This document shows, one piece after another, positions 1 to 12,400 of a DNA stretch of 64,000 nt. Within the stretch, counting starts at the first letter, position 1, and each line of letters begins with the position of its first letter. The stretch comes from Lathyrus oleraceus (Eukaryota > Streptophyta > Magnoliopsida > Fabales > Fabaceae). The notes under the pieces were generated by a model, which saw only the letters and a list, made by a program, of their open reading frames with translations, had not been told where the DNA came from and searched no databases. Position numbers and translations under genes: made by a program. Where the stretch lies: positions 270,297,618 through 270,361,617 of the forward strand of contig NC_066584.1 of the NCBI RefSeq assembly GCF_024323335.1, written 5' to 3'.

Positions 1-353
1 TTGATAGTTTTTCAACTCAAATAAGAAGAAATTAACATAATCCTCTAAAGGGAATTCAAGAAAGTACTCAGAAAATTCAACGAGTAGAAAGAAAAAGGTG
101 AAGTTGGCGTTTTGACAATTTGAAAAACGCATAATCAAGAGGGTGAGGAAGAAAAAACTCAATAAAAGGAGTTTTTTTATGTGTTTTGGAATGAAACAGA
201 TGATTTTCTTATATAATGAAGTGAACTAACTAATACATCTCACCTAAGTAATGTGGGATTAATGAGTTTTTTCAACAAACACACAATGTGAGACTTAAAG
301 AACTTTTTCAAATTCATCTCCTTATATTGGAATATTGATGTAATGGTCCAACA
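1..353 (-). repeat. Ty1/copia 3' LTR, partial (runs off the left edge)
   Basis: Read on the minus strand, a purine-rich tract (AAGTGGGGGAT) is followed by an LTR-like start, TGTTGGACCATTACATC, at 353. This is the usual PPT/LTR junction of plant copia elements, and it lies directly downstream of the copia RNase H remnant at 870-1463. The other end of the LTR is outside the window, so its length and TSD cannot be read. Sequence shows the junction; assignment to copia rests on the neighbouring coding remnant. Confidence 0.65.
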
Positions 354-869
354 ATCCCCCACTTGAATTTAAATATATGTTTCATAAGTAATGTCAAACG
401 TTTTTAAGATTGTGCATAAACAAAGGTGTCTACAACTTGAACCTTTGCGTAGCAAGTAGGATTCCGATTCAACAAGAGTGACACAATTATCTTGAACTCT
501 ATCTCAGACATCAAACCCACACACAACATTTTCTTAAGGTGTATTCTAATAGTCCGTGCTTTAAAATGGCATTGCACGTGTATCTTGGTTTAGTAAAGGC
601 TCTAGGAATTCTGCCTTAAAATTCCACAGGAATCGGCCTAAGTTCCACAATCACGTAAGTGAGTCTATCAAGAGTACTCTTGTAGCCTAGGTACTCCCTC
701 ATACAGAGTATAAATATCATTAAGAGTTTATATTATCTCATCCTATTATTGCTTCAGGATTCATGCTTCTCATATTTCCTCTAGCATGATAACCTCATAT
801 TACTCACAACTTGTTATTACCCATTGAACTTATTTCTTGGGATCTCCAGTCATTTAGGCCGGATTACCA
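354..869 (-). other. Copia 3' non-coding spacer with polypurine tract
   Basis: This stretch lies between the stop of the copia pol remnant (870) and its 3' LTR. The only recognisable signal is the polypurine tract beside 353 (about 354-366). No gene is visible on either strand. Confidence 0.55.
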
Positions 870-1463
870 TCATGAGAAACTCATTTTTTCTATAGGAATT
901 AGTGACATCTTATTGGATGTATTATAGACTTTCTCTTTGGCTAATCTTTTCCTCAAAGGATCTGCTAAATTTTCATCAGTGCGTACATGATCCACCCTTA
1001 CAACTCCTTTACAGATACAATCTCTAACAATGATGTGTTTTCTTATAATTTGACGTCTTTTATCATTATAATAACGGTTCTTAATTTTTGCAATAACCGT
1101 GATACTATCACAATAGATCAACATATATGGTATAGGTTTTTCCCACAAAGAGATCTTCACAAGCAGTCGCTAATGCTATCATTTCAGACTCCATCATGGG
1201 CTGAGCTAGGATAGTTTATTTCTTTGATTTCCAAGATACAACTCATCCAGCTATATTGAATACATAACCACTAGTTACCTTAGAATAATCTGATAAGGTA
1301 TTCCAATCCACATCAATGTATCCTTCAAGTACACCCGAAAATATCTAATAATGCAAACCGAGATTCACAGTCTTTTTAAGGTACCGCATGACACCCTCAA
1401 TAGCTTGCCAATACTTATTACTCGGTCTACTGGTAAACATGCACAAAAATCCTACGACATATG
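870..1463 (-). pseudogene. Ty1/copia pol remnant: end of reverse transcriptase and RNase H
   Basis: The minus-strand translation, with several in-frame stops, gives typical copia residues in order: YVVGFLCMFTS, then the block around YWQAIEGVMRYLKKT, DWNTLSDYSKVTSGY, and ESEMIALA. Next comes the RNase H end with a CDS motif (IYCDSITVIAKI) and the terminal NLADPLRKRLAKEKV. The open part is 870-1160; upstream there are stops in the same reading path. It is the 3' portion of the pol gene whose 5' portion lies at 48128-50101. The two parts were separated by the Ogre A insertion, and reading continues in frame across the ATATG target site. Non-functional. Confidence 0.85.
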
Positions 1464-4400
1464 TGTAGCGGGGTATTCGTTACCATTAGAGATATTGACT
1501 AAATCCAAGGTAAACCATACAAGTCGAGTCGCCGCCGCACTTCTATTTATCCAAAGGAATGGTTAGAAAGCGAACAAAAACCTAAAAGTTTTATCAAATC
1601 AAAAACTAGTAAAACTGTCAGAGATCGGGGTAAGGGGGTTGGTTATGCAATGGGAAGGTTTTAAGCACCCAAAACATCCTTGGTACTCCTAGGGAGCCCT
1701 TTTCATACTTGTTGTAAGGTTGGTATTTTGTGAAAATTTGTTTGTGCAAACATGATTGAAGAGATGAGAAGAGAATATATAAGTTTATTTACATTTTGTG
1801 TTTGGATGGATAAACCTATTGCCTACGTACCATCTTAAAAAAGATTAGGATCAAAACCTCGTAATTCGGGGTAAAAATCTCAAAATGAGTTGGTGAATTG
1901 ATTGGTCCAAAAGCCTTAAGGTCTTTTGTTATCCAAGGGAGAAAACTCAACCTAAAAAAACCACAAATCCACCATGTGAGGATAGCTTCAACATGCTAGT
2001 GAGGGGTTAACCCTATAATAAGCATGGAAGACTCATTGTCGATCACTAAGGATATAGGTGAGTATTACATCTACCTCAAGGATAACTCAAACCTAATAGC
2101 TAAAGGTTATGAAAAGTTTGATTAAGAAAGTCGCCATTGAAACCACATAAAGACATTTGAATGGGTTATATTTACCAATGAAAAGTATTTACAAAATATG
2201 GTCAAAGTTGACTTAAAGATTCGATTCAAAATAAGTGTTATGAAAAGAAAGTTGGAAAATCAAAAGCATAATGCTCAGGTTTCTAATGTTTGAAAACAAG
2301 TGTTAATGTTTGCACAAAAAGTTTTGGCTTGGGTTAGAGTGGAGGGAAGAAGAAGAATGGCGAGAGTCCTAATCATACACGAGATGAAGGATAAGAAACA
2401 AGACCACAAATGGAGTTCCTCTCTTGAGATCATATTGATGATCCAAGTAGCTCCCATCCTTTGGAATATGCAAGCAAATAAGTAAAAGCTCAAGCAATCA
2501 AATTAATCAAGCAAGCTCTTAGAAGATCCCCAATGGCTCTTGTATCTTTCACTTTGGATGGACATGGTGATGGTTCTTCATTTTTGCTCAAATAGGATTC
2601 CCTAGCACAAAAGCACACACATCAAAAAGTTCCATGAAGTAAATCAAGAATGGACAAGAGTGAGTTTAGAGGTTTGGGTCCTTCTAATCCATCTTCACAT
2701 TAAGATCCTTTTACTCCAATTTGCATAGGGGAAGTCCTAGAAACTAAGTCCATTTGTCCATTTCTTTGCATTTTGATCCACAATAATCAAAACAAAAGCA
2801 CAAGCACAATAATATATATACAATTATGTGCTTAAGTGAGCAAAAGGCAAATTGCATTAACATAAACATGTGCTCAAATGAGCAAAGGAAAAAAAGCAAA
2901 TGAATAATATGTACAAGAATAGTAAATTGCATAAAAGTAAAGAGCAAAAAGTAAATGTTAATTGTTAATGGTTAATGTTAGTAGTTAGTGTGCCATAAGG
3001 CAAATTTAGCGCTATGTTAAGCAATCGTAATTGGACTTATGTAGAAGTCACAACTATCTGAGGCCGGTAAATAATAATGTAGGCAACAACACAAGTTAGA
3101 AGTCTTGATTAGTGAACCAAGTTCCAACAACTTGCCATGCCAAAAAGAGGAAGAGAGATGATTTTGTATTGGTTTAAGTCTTTTGCATGATTTAGAAAGC
3201 AACCTATCCTTAATGCAAAGCCATTCACTTGATCATTTGATCAAGATGAATTAGATTTGAATCAAGGAAGATTAAACTTCCCTAATCAATGCTAACTTAT
3301 CAACCTTTAACTCATTGATCAAATAGAAAAGAAGGAGAAGAAGAAGAAGAAGAAGAAGAAGAAGAAGAAGATGGATAATGGAAAAGAAGAAAATAAAATG
3401 CATCAAATGAAAAGAAATGTACCAATCCATAAATGTTGACCAAAGATAGGGAAGATCAAGGTCAAACCATAAAATCAGAAATGAGATGAAGATTGGAAGT
3501 CAAGAAATAAACAAAATATTTTTGCCATTTTAATATTTGAACATAAACTTGAATTAAAATATTAAAGAAAGGTCAAACTTCAAAATCATTTCAAATCAAC
3601 TTTGAAAAGTCCAAGTGAATTATCCCAAGTTCAACAAGGTCAAACAAAGTTTGATAAAAAATTTCAGCATTTTTAAAAGTCAGAAACTATTTTTAATCAA
3701 TTAAAAATGAATAAAAATAACCTAATTGAACTAAAATCTCAAATAAATCTCAAATCAATTAATAAATTGATGAGAATATTTTTCATAGATCCATCATCAT
3801 TCAAAGACGTTAGAAAAATATTTTTGTATTTTTTGGATATCAAAAACTATTTAAAATGAATTAAAAATAACCAGAAAAGAGAAAATCATTAAAAAATAGT
3901 AAATGGTAAAATAAAAAAATATTAAAAATCATTTTTAGAAACTAGAAATTAAAAGAGAAATAATGCAATTGGTCCCATATTTTTTGGACCAATAATAAAA
4001 GAGATATGGATTTTAGAAATAAAATTGAATTAAAAAATGAAATAGAAAATAAAAATCAGAATTAATAAATGGCAAAAAATGTGAGCCCTTGGATCTGAGC
4101 TCATTAATTGAGCTGGCAGATCCAAGCATCCAGAGGCGCGCGTCCAACATGTTCCAAGGTCAATGCAACCACACGTGGTATTTAAAAAAGTCATAAGAAT
4201 GGAGCGTGGAGATTAGATCTGAAGATTGAGATCAATGGCTCACAATCAATCTGGCAAAGAGACGGTGGCCAGCGCCACCGTCTTCTCCGGTGAGCTCCGA
4301 TGAAGGTCAAAAAATGCAGAGATTCAAATGCTCACTAAAATGGACGATCCAGACACCATTCGGAAGGTGAAGTGATGTACATCACTCATATATCACTCAC

Positions 4401-6166
4401 TTCCACTCTAGATTCCTATTAAGAGAGAAATCAGAGATGGAAGTTTGGTGATGTTCAACTGAACTTGCTCGATTTCAACAATTAAGCCCTCAATAATAAT
4501 GCCTCTATAGAGAGGACTTCAGACAACACAATATCAAGGCCAATGGATCAAAGTATAAGGAGATTCGAAGCAAAAAACAGTTGATCAAAACCTTTGGATT
4601 ATGAAGATTTGAGTCCCTTTCCTTGGTTCCTTTTGCAAAACAGAACTTCAATAGATCGAATGATGAAGGTCTAGGAACTTTAGATCTGAAAATTCAACCA
4701 AATGCAATTGAATTTCATATCTGAATTTTTGAAGAAAGATGAACTTTGTTCCTTTGGTATGGTTAGGGATTCACTCTTGCAGCATTTCAGGCGCCTTCAG
4801 GTTGGAGAATTATGAAGCATAACACATGTATTTATAGCTGGAAAGGGATGAGTGCATGAGTTAACTCGTGTGCATGACAAATGGATTTTTCATTGCATGG
4901 GCTTGTGTGATCATGTGGAAGGCCCAATGAAGACTGGAATGGCCTGCTGAGTTCATGTGAATTGCAAATGGACGTGTATATTAAGTGTAATCAGCTCATG
5001 CATGGCAATTTGAATTGAATTTCACAAAATGCACTTAATCTTCATGCCTTCGAAAATGGTGCTTCCAAACTCCAAATGCTACCTCATGAGTAATGGTTAG
5101 AAAGTTTGTTGAATAAGGAACAAATGATATGTTGATCAAAATTTCAATTGGGCCTTGGAAATTAGTGAATTTTGAGTTTAAAGTGTAGGGTGCAAAACAT
5201 GCATAAGTTAAGTTTCCAAATTTGGCCAATGTTCAAGCCCTTCTGTCTCAATGATGCAAGCTCTAAATGATAAAACCTTCAACATCAAAGTTGTATATCT
5301 TTTCAGGACAATAAATTTGGACTTACATTTTGCATCATTTGGATTTTTAATGAAGAAGTTATGGGCACTTGAAGTTGGACTTTTTTCCATTTCAATGCAT
5401 TTGGCCCAAAGTGACCTATAATGTTTTGCATTATCACATGTATTTATTTTGAGATTTTGAAATTTTGCTCAACATAACATTTTAATTAGACACAATAAGA
5501 TTTCCAATGCATTTGATTCCACCTCAAAATCATGAAAAGTTAGGTCTCAGTGTATTTCAAAATAGTTAGATGAATTGACTGATCAACTTCTCAAGTCCAC
5601 CACTCATATCTTGATGAATTGATGATTGAGGGTACTCAAATAAGTTCAAATATGCATGGAATAATGAATTTAAGAACTTCCCTTGATGGTATTTGACCAT
5701 GGGTTGAGTTTGCTTCATGAGCAAGGCACAGTTGATGAACAAATGAATTAAGGTTTCCTTGGGAAACAAACCTCAAACTCCTTGACTTGCTTTGATCAAA
5801 ATGATGAATTGAGATACTAGGGAGGCATATTTGATGGATGAGAGCTTTGGGAACCATTACCATTCTTGCTTTCATCTCCTCTTGACTTTATCATTGTACA
5901 AAGGATCTCCTAGAAGCTCTTTAGACCTTGTGTTTGCTAAAGCTACAAACAAGAAATGTTAGTGACATATTTTTGTGCTTTTGGTTAGTAAATAAAAATG
6001 AGAAAAGCAATGATATACAATTCAAGCATGCTTGGTGATCTCAAACCACTCACAAGAGGTCCCACCCAAAGGCAAAGGGAACCCAGATGCTCATGATCCT
6101 TGAGGCTTTGCAAATGCAATGTTATGATGCCATGAGGGATCTTAGGGCCAAAATTGGGGTCTTACA
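1464..6166 (-). repeat. Ogre A 3' LTR (4703 bp)
   Basis: It begins TGTAGCGGGG and ends GGGTCTTACA on the plus strand, and aligns over its whole length with the right-hand LTR at 28108-29186 plus 44321-48122. In a sampled stretch (about 4081-4410 against 45848-46177) I counted 11 substitutions in roughly 330 bases. Compared with the right copy it lacks about 180 bp near 5545. No credible gene lies inside; the small ORFs here are not conserved as frames. Confidence 0.93.
3330..3371. repeat. GAA microsatellite in the Ogre A LTR
   Basis: A run of GAA/GAG triplets on the plus strand. The homologous place in the other LTR (about 45112-45140) is shorter and interrupted by TAA, so the run has changed length since insertion. 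Confidence 0.9.
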
Positions 6167-6179
6167 GATGCCCCTATTT
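6167..6179 (-). other. Polypurine tract of Ogre A
   Basis: On the minus strand, AAATAGGGGCATC directly precedes the 3' LTR start TGTAAGACCCC. This is the expected site of plus-strand DNA priming. Element B has a similar tract (GAACAGGGGCAGC) in the same place. Confidence 0.8.
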
Positions 6180-7257
6180 AAGGTCATTCTAGCCGGAGAT
6201 ATGAAGGTTAAAATCTTCGTCTCGACGAGGTAAAATGGGCTTAAATAATAACAAAGAGACGAATTTTGGTCCGTACGAGACCACATGATGCAGATGTATG
6301 TATGCAAAAGGGTAATACTTCGTGGGGGGGGAATATGTGTCCACAAAGAAAAAAGAAGTCAGGAGAAACTGACAATCCATATGAGTAACACACTCAATGG
6401 GATAGAGACTCTGGGACTCTTATGGGGATAGAAAAAAAGTAAATTGCGTGAGCAGGGCACGACTCAAAACTTGGGGAGCGGAATTCCAAAAGAATAAATC
6501 AATGGAAAGACCCGAGCTGACTCAAAGGCGCATGTATTGGGGAATATGCCAATACAGCGGAATTATCCACAAAGGATACTTCGGATGAAAATCCGGACTC
6601 AGATGGGGGAAATCCACTAAAGGACCTCGCTGGGGAACATCCAAACAGGACTCCTCTGAGGAAATACCAGGGTGAGGTATTACCGGTTACTGGGTAATAA
6701 GCTCAAAGAGACATGTGATCCGAACACCGGTATAAGGGTGAAAGAACAACATGCTCGGGGAGAATGAATATCTAAGACCGGTATAAGGGTGAGAGATATC
6801 AAACATCCAAAATCATCTGAGGAAAACCTAAAAGGTGTATTTCAACTCAGGAAAATCTGACTCCACATGGGACAAGAGTCATAATAGGGAGCAGAGAGGA
6901 AGGAACACCAGGGATACCGGTTACTGGGCATATAATAGGTGACCGACCAGGGCGTGAATTGGGGAATATTCCCAAGACACTCATCATCCAAAGGAGGGCT
7001 AGAAAGCAAACTCGATAACAGGATGGGTATTCGACTCCACAAAGGGGATACGAATCTTACTCGACTGGGGAAGAACAAAGACTTCGACCGAAGAGTGCAT
7101 GAGACATATTATCTATTACCGTCAGAACATAGATAACATACTCGCATGGAGGATTATCCATAACCGGGTACTGGGTTAATAAAGGATAAATCGATCGGAA
7201 AGAAGGGGTATTGGGAATACCAAAAACTGGGTATAAAATGATGACCAATCAAGGGGA
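6180..7257 (-). other. Ogre A 3' untranslated region, distal part
   Basis: This non-coding stretch between integrase and PPT contains a degenerate recurring motif around ACCGGTTACTGGGTAATAA (about 6685, 6915 and 7160), with others beyond the C insertion. Stops in all frames argue against a gene. Long variable repeats between integrase and PPT are known in Ogre elements. Confidence 0.7.
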
Positions 7258-7970
7258 GAAACTGTAACACCCTTCTAAATACCCCAAATTATTATAATTA
7301 AAATACACATATATATTCATCAGAGTAATTATGCCCCGAAGGGTGTCACACAATCATTTCACTATATTCATCAAATATCCTGTCATGCTCATTTATTTAA
7401 TCAAAATAAGGTTCTTTGCATAATTCGCAGCGGAATCAAATTCAACATCAATGTAAAACATGTAACACAATACATGTGAATCATCAACAACCAATATCAA
7501 ATCAATTAAAACATCCCCTCCCGATGTTACATCTATCAGAGCATGACCCATAAGAACTACTCTAGACTCCAAGCATAAGCTTCTACTCAACTCATTTCTC
7601 GTTACCTGAAAAATAGGCGTAAGGGTGAGTTCCTCAATCAATATAATAAGCATTATAGAACAACATGTAATGCCAAGTAATTAACACATTAATTCACCCT
7701 AATTAGACTACGCATCCAGCAACAGTAATATCCATTCAAACATCAAAATCAACAGTACAATCTCCATCATATTCGATCATTAACAACACAACACACAACA
7801 CACATATGATACTGGAATACATCCATTCATATCATATGCCATACATTCATTATGCAATGAGACTCTATGCATGCGGTACCGACTATTTGTGAACATATAG
7901 TTCAACCTCACCGTCCAAATCCAGGCACGGCTACCAAGCTCACTAGTCCCACTCATTTGAGACATAGTGA

Positions 7971-8170
7971 CTCACTCACGAATTCCTCACCATGGGAATT
8001 AGCTACCACCCCAAATGGGCCATGAAATGCACGCTAATCACCTAGCATGCAAACATCAACAACAACAATCAAATGATATACTCACTAATTCCTCACCATG
8101 GGAATTAGCTACCACCCCAAATGGGCCACAACATGCATGCTAATCACCTAGCAATGCAACATCAACAATA
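7971..8170. repeat. Imperfect tandem duplication (about 110-bp period) in the C LTR
   Basis: The segment containing AATTCCTCACCATGGGAATT, then ACCCCAAATGGGCCA and CTAATCACCTAGCA, occurs twice in a row (from about 7981 and about 8091). The copy in the other LTR is at about 14609-14808. Confidence 0.85.
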
Positions 8171-8461
8171 ATCAAGAATAGACACATGCTCACACTCTAA
8201 GCCATAATACAGTCTATTCACAAATGCATACATTCACATCATCATGTATACCATCACACATTATCAACATAATTAATCACAAAAGCATATCACATCATGC
8301 CACATAATCAAACACAGTATTAGCCCGCTCTACTAATACCTATACCACTCAAAACAACGGGAAATGATCCCTACAACATCCTATCTCAGCTAAGTACATC
8401 ACTCAGCCTAAACAACCAAAAACTGCATAACAACAGTTCAGGAAAATCCCAACTCTGCCCA

Positions 8462-8737
8462 TACGCGTACTGTCCATGCCATACGCGTATTGCCCAAACC
8501 TGGCCAGCTCCATACGCGTAATGCCTACTCTCTTACGCGTATTGCGCATTTCCTCGCCCAACTCATACGCGTACCACCTATCCCATACGCGTACGCCACG
8601 CGTAACAACTTCCCATTACGCGTACCAACAAAGACTAATTCACGTTCAAAAATGCCATCTTTTCCACCCATACGCGTAAGGCTCCCCCCCATACGCGTAC
8701 CAACATCTCATACGCGTATTGCCTAGTGCCATACGCG
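8462..8737. repeat. Cluster of TACGCGTA palindromes in the C LTR
   Basis: The self-complementary octamer TACGCGTA, usually as CATACGCGTA, occurs about 11 times in some 275 bases at irregular 15-60 bp spacing, plus one CACGCGTA. The same cluster is in the other LTR (about 15100-15375), and a related one is in LTR D (about 51273-51554). Spacers are not alike, so this is neither a simple satellite nor a CRISPR array. Confidence 0.9.
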
Positions 8738-9361
8738 TATGACCAGAGACCAGAGCTCTCAGATCTGCAATGGCTTCTCTGCTACGAGACCTATCCAATT
8801 CAACCTTCTACAATCCAAATTTCACACACAATTCATTCATATCATCTAACACGAATCATACACTTTCGATTTCACAATTTTCTAACCTTTCTACCTCTAA
8901 TTCCTACGAATTTCGTCAATTATAATCCAAATTTTCGTTCATCTCAAAAGTTCACAAATTCAACATATATCATCCAATCAGAGGTAAAACAATGGTCTAC
9001 TACTACCCAGTACATATCATCCCATAATACCCATTAATCGATGATAAACCCCCCTTACCTGAGTTAATCCGGCAGCCTCTGAGCTCCAAGCTTCTCCTTC
9101 CTTCAACCTTCGTTCTCTGGTTCTCTTTTTGCCCTTTCTGCCTCTTTTCCCCTTTCACGTGAAATTAACCTTTTTACCAAAAAATGGGATTTTTCTAAAT
9201 TCCAACTTATATATTATTCCAATAAATAATTATCCCAATAATTATTATTCCAAAATAATAATAAAATAATAATAATCCAAACTTCCAATTATTCAATTAA
9301 ATTAATAAATAAAATATTAATTTAAATTAAATAATTAGCTTAGTTTAATTGGGGTGTTACA

Positions 9362-9381
9362 ACTCTCCCCCACTAAAAGAG
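9362..9381 (-). other. Polypurine tract of chromovirus C
   Basis: On the minus strand a purine tract, AGTGGGGGAGAGT, abuts the 3' LTR start TGTAACACC. Its form and position are typical of Tekay-type chromoviruses. Confidence 0.88.
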
Positions 9382-9403
9382 TTTTCGTCCTCGAAAACAT
9401 ACC

Positions 9404-12400
9404 TCAATCGAACAACTCCGGATAAGCCTCCTTCATCTGGCTCTCCAGTTCCCAAGTCACATTGCCACCTGCTGGTCCTCCCCAAGCTACCTTCACCAAG
9501 GCAATCTCTTTACCCCGCAACTGCTTCAACTCTCGATCCTCGACCCTCATAGGTGATGTTTCAACAGTCAGGTTATCTCTCACCTGTACATCATCTACTT
9601 GGACAACATGCGACGGATCATGAATGTATCTCCTCAACTGAGACACATGAAAAACATCATGCAAATTCGCAAGCGACGGCGGTAAAGCGATACGATAGGC
9701 TACCTCTCCTATCCTCTCCAAAATCTGATAAGGACCAATAAAACGAGGTGTCAACTTCTTCGACTTCAAAGCTCGACCAACACCAGTTATCGGAGTAACA
9801 CGAAGAAACACATGATCTCCCTCTTGGAACTCAAGTGACTTCCTCCTCTTATCATGATAACTCTTCTGACGACTCTGAGCAATTCTCATCTTCTCCTGAA
9901 TCATCTTAATCTTTTCCGTAGTTTGTTGAACAATTTCCGGTCCAACCACAGCACTCTCACCGGACTCATACCAACATAAAGGCGTCCGACATCTCCTACC
10001 ATACAAAGCTTCAAACGGTGCCATACCAATACTCGAATGAAAACTATTGTTGTAGGTGAACTCAATCAAAGGCAAATAACAATCCCAAGCACCTCCTTTT
10101 TCCAAAACACAAGCTCTCAAAAGATCTTCTAATGACTGAATCGTCCTCTCAGTCTGACCATCAGTCTGCGGATGATATGCAGAACTCAATCTCAGCTTAG
10201 TTCCCAAAGCCCTCTGCAAACCTTCCCAGAACTTCGATGTAAATCTAGGATCTCTGTCCGAAACAATACTAGACGGAATACCATGCAAACTTACAACCTT
10301 CTCAATATACAACTCAGCCAACCTCTCTAACGGATAATCCATTCTGATCGGAATGAAATGAGCCGACTTTGTCAATCTGTCAACAATCACCCAAATAGCC
10401 TCAAAATTCTTACTTGTCCTCGGCAAACCAGAAACAAAATCCATACTGATACTATCCCACTTCCACTCTGGAATAGCCAACGGTTACATTAGCCCAGACG
10501 GCTTCTGGTGCTCAATCTTTGACTTCTGACAAGTCAAACAGGAATACACAAAACTTGCAATTTCTCTTTTCATTCCCGGCCACCAAAATAATCTTTTCAA
10601 ATCATGATACATCTTCGTAGCTCCAGGATGAATACTCAAACCACTACGATGTCCTTCTTCAAGAATACTCTTCTTAAGTCCTGTAACATCTGGAATACAC
10701 ACCCGATTACCAAATCTCAAAACACCATTCTCATCAACTCGGAATTCACCACCCTGACTTTGATTCACTAAAGTCAACTTATCCACCAAAAGCATATCAG
10801 ATTTCTGACCCTCTCTAATCTCATCCAGAATACTACTCGTTAACTTCAACATTCCCAGTTTAACACTATTGTGAGTACTTTCACACACCAAACTCAAATC
10901 TCTAAACTGCTCAATTAAATCCAATTCTTTAATCATTAACATAGACATATGCAATGATTTCCTACTCAATGCGTCAGCCACTACATTTGCTTTACCCGGA
11001 TGGTAATTCAAACCAAAATCATAATCCTTCAGAAATTCTAACCATCTCCTCTGTCTCATATTTAGCTCTTTCTGATCAAACAAATACTTCAAACTTTTAT
11101 GATCACTGAAAACCTCAAATCTTGATCCGTACAAATAATGCCTCCACAACTTCAGAACAAACACCACAGCTGCCAACTCTAAATCATGTGTCGGATAGTT
11201 CCTCTCATGAACCCTTAGCTGTCTCGAAGCATAAGCTATAACCTGCTTATTCTGCATCAACACACCACCTAAACCCAACAATGAAGCATCACAATAAACC
11301 TCGAATAGTTCCGACGAACTCGGTAATATCAGGATAGGAGCAGTAGTTAACCTTCTCTTTAACTCTTGGAAACCTTCTTCACATTTTGAATCCCAAACAA
11401 ACGCTTGCCCCTTTCTAGTCAACATTGTCAACGGTAACGCCAACTTAGAGAATCCCTCAATAAACTTCCTATAGTAACCTGCCAGTCCAAGAAAACTTCT
11501 TATTTCAGAAACTGACTTCGGAGCTTCCCACTTAGATACCGCTTCTATCTTAGAAGGATAAACGGCAACACCACCTCTGGAAATCACATGGCCAAGAAAA
11601 CTAACTTCTTCTAACCAAAATTCACACTTAGACAGTTTAGCAAATAACTTCTTTTCTCGGAGAACTTCTAAAACCACTCTCAAATGCTCAGCATGCTCTT
11701 CTTCAGATTTCGAATACACCAAAATGTCATCAATAAACACCACAACAAACTGATCTAGGTACGGATGGAAAATCCTATTCATATACTCCATAAATACACC
11801 AGGCGCATTAGTCACACCAAAAGGCATCACAGAATACTCATAATGTCCATACCTTGTTCTGAAAGCAGTCTTCTGAATATCCTCAGTTTTCACACGTATC
11901 TGATGATACCCAGATCTCAAGTCTATTTTGCTGAACACACTTGCACCAACCAACTGATCCATCAAATCATCAATCCTCGGTAAAGGATACCGATTCTTGA
12001 TCGTCACTTTATTCAGTTGCCTGTAGTCCACACACAACCTCATAGTACCTTCTTTCTTCTTAACCAACAACACTGGTGCACCCCACGGTGACACACTCGG
12101 ACGAATGAATTTCTTATCCAACAGATCTTCCAACTGACTCTTCAATTCAGCTAACTCAACAGCAGACATACGATACGGGGCCATCGATATCGGTCTAGTA
12201 CCAGGTACCAATTCAATCGAGAACTCAACTTCGCGCTCTGGCGGTAATTCATTCACCTCTTCCGGAAACACATCAGGAAAATCACACACCACAGCTAGAT
12301 CGCAAATCACCAGTTTATCTTTAGCCTCCGAAGTTGCTAACAGCATAAACAACTCTGCCCCATCAGCTACTTCCTCATTCACTTGCCTTGCTGATAGAAA

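Larger units (their letters stand above)
7263..9361 (-). repeat. Chromovirus C 3' LTR (2099 bp)
   Basis: It begins TGTAACACCC and ends GGGTGTTACA on the plus strand and is nearly identical to 13901-15999. It contains a tandem duplication near 7971-8170 and the TACGCGTA palindrome cluster. The small ORFs inside both LTRs are duplicates by position, not genes. Confidence 0.96.

Noticed and set aside
8462..8737. CRISPR-like or satellite reading of the TACGCGTA cluster
   Set aside because: Repeats are only 8-10 bp, spacing is 15-60 bp without regularity, and the setting is an LTR in a plant genome.
7393..9037. Small ORFs in the C LTR (7393-7653 minus, 8476-9037 plus) that recur, almost unchanged, at 14031-15675
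   Set aside because: They are repeated only because LTRs are duplicated. The plus-strand frames just read through the TACGCGTA cluster (hence 'PYAY/IRV' repeats), and LTR C has no conserved protein.
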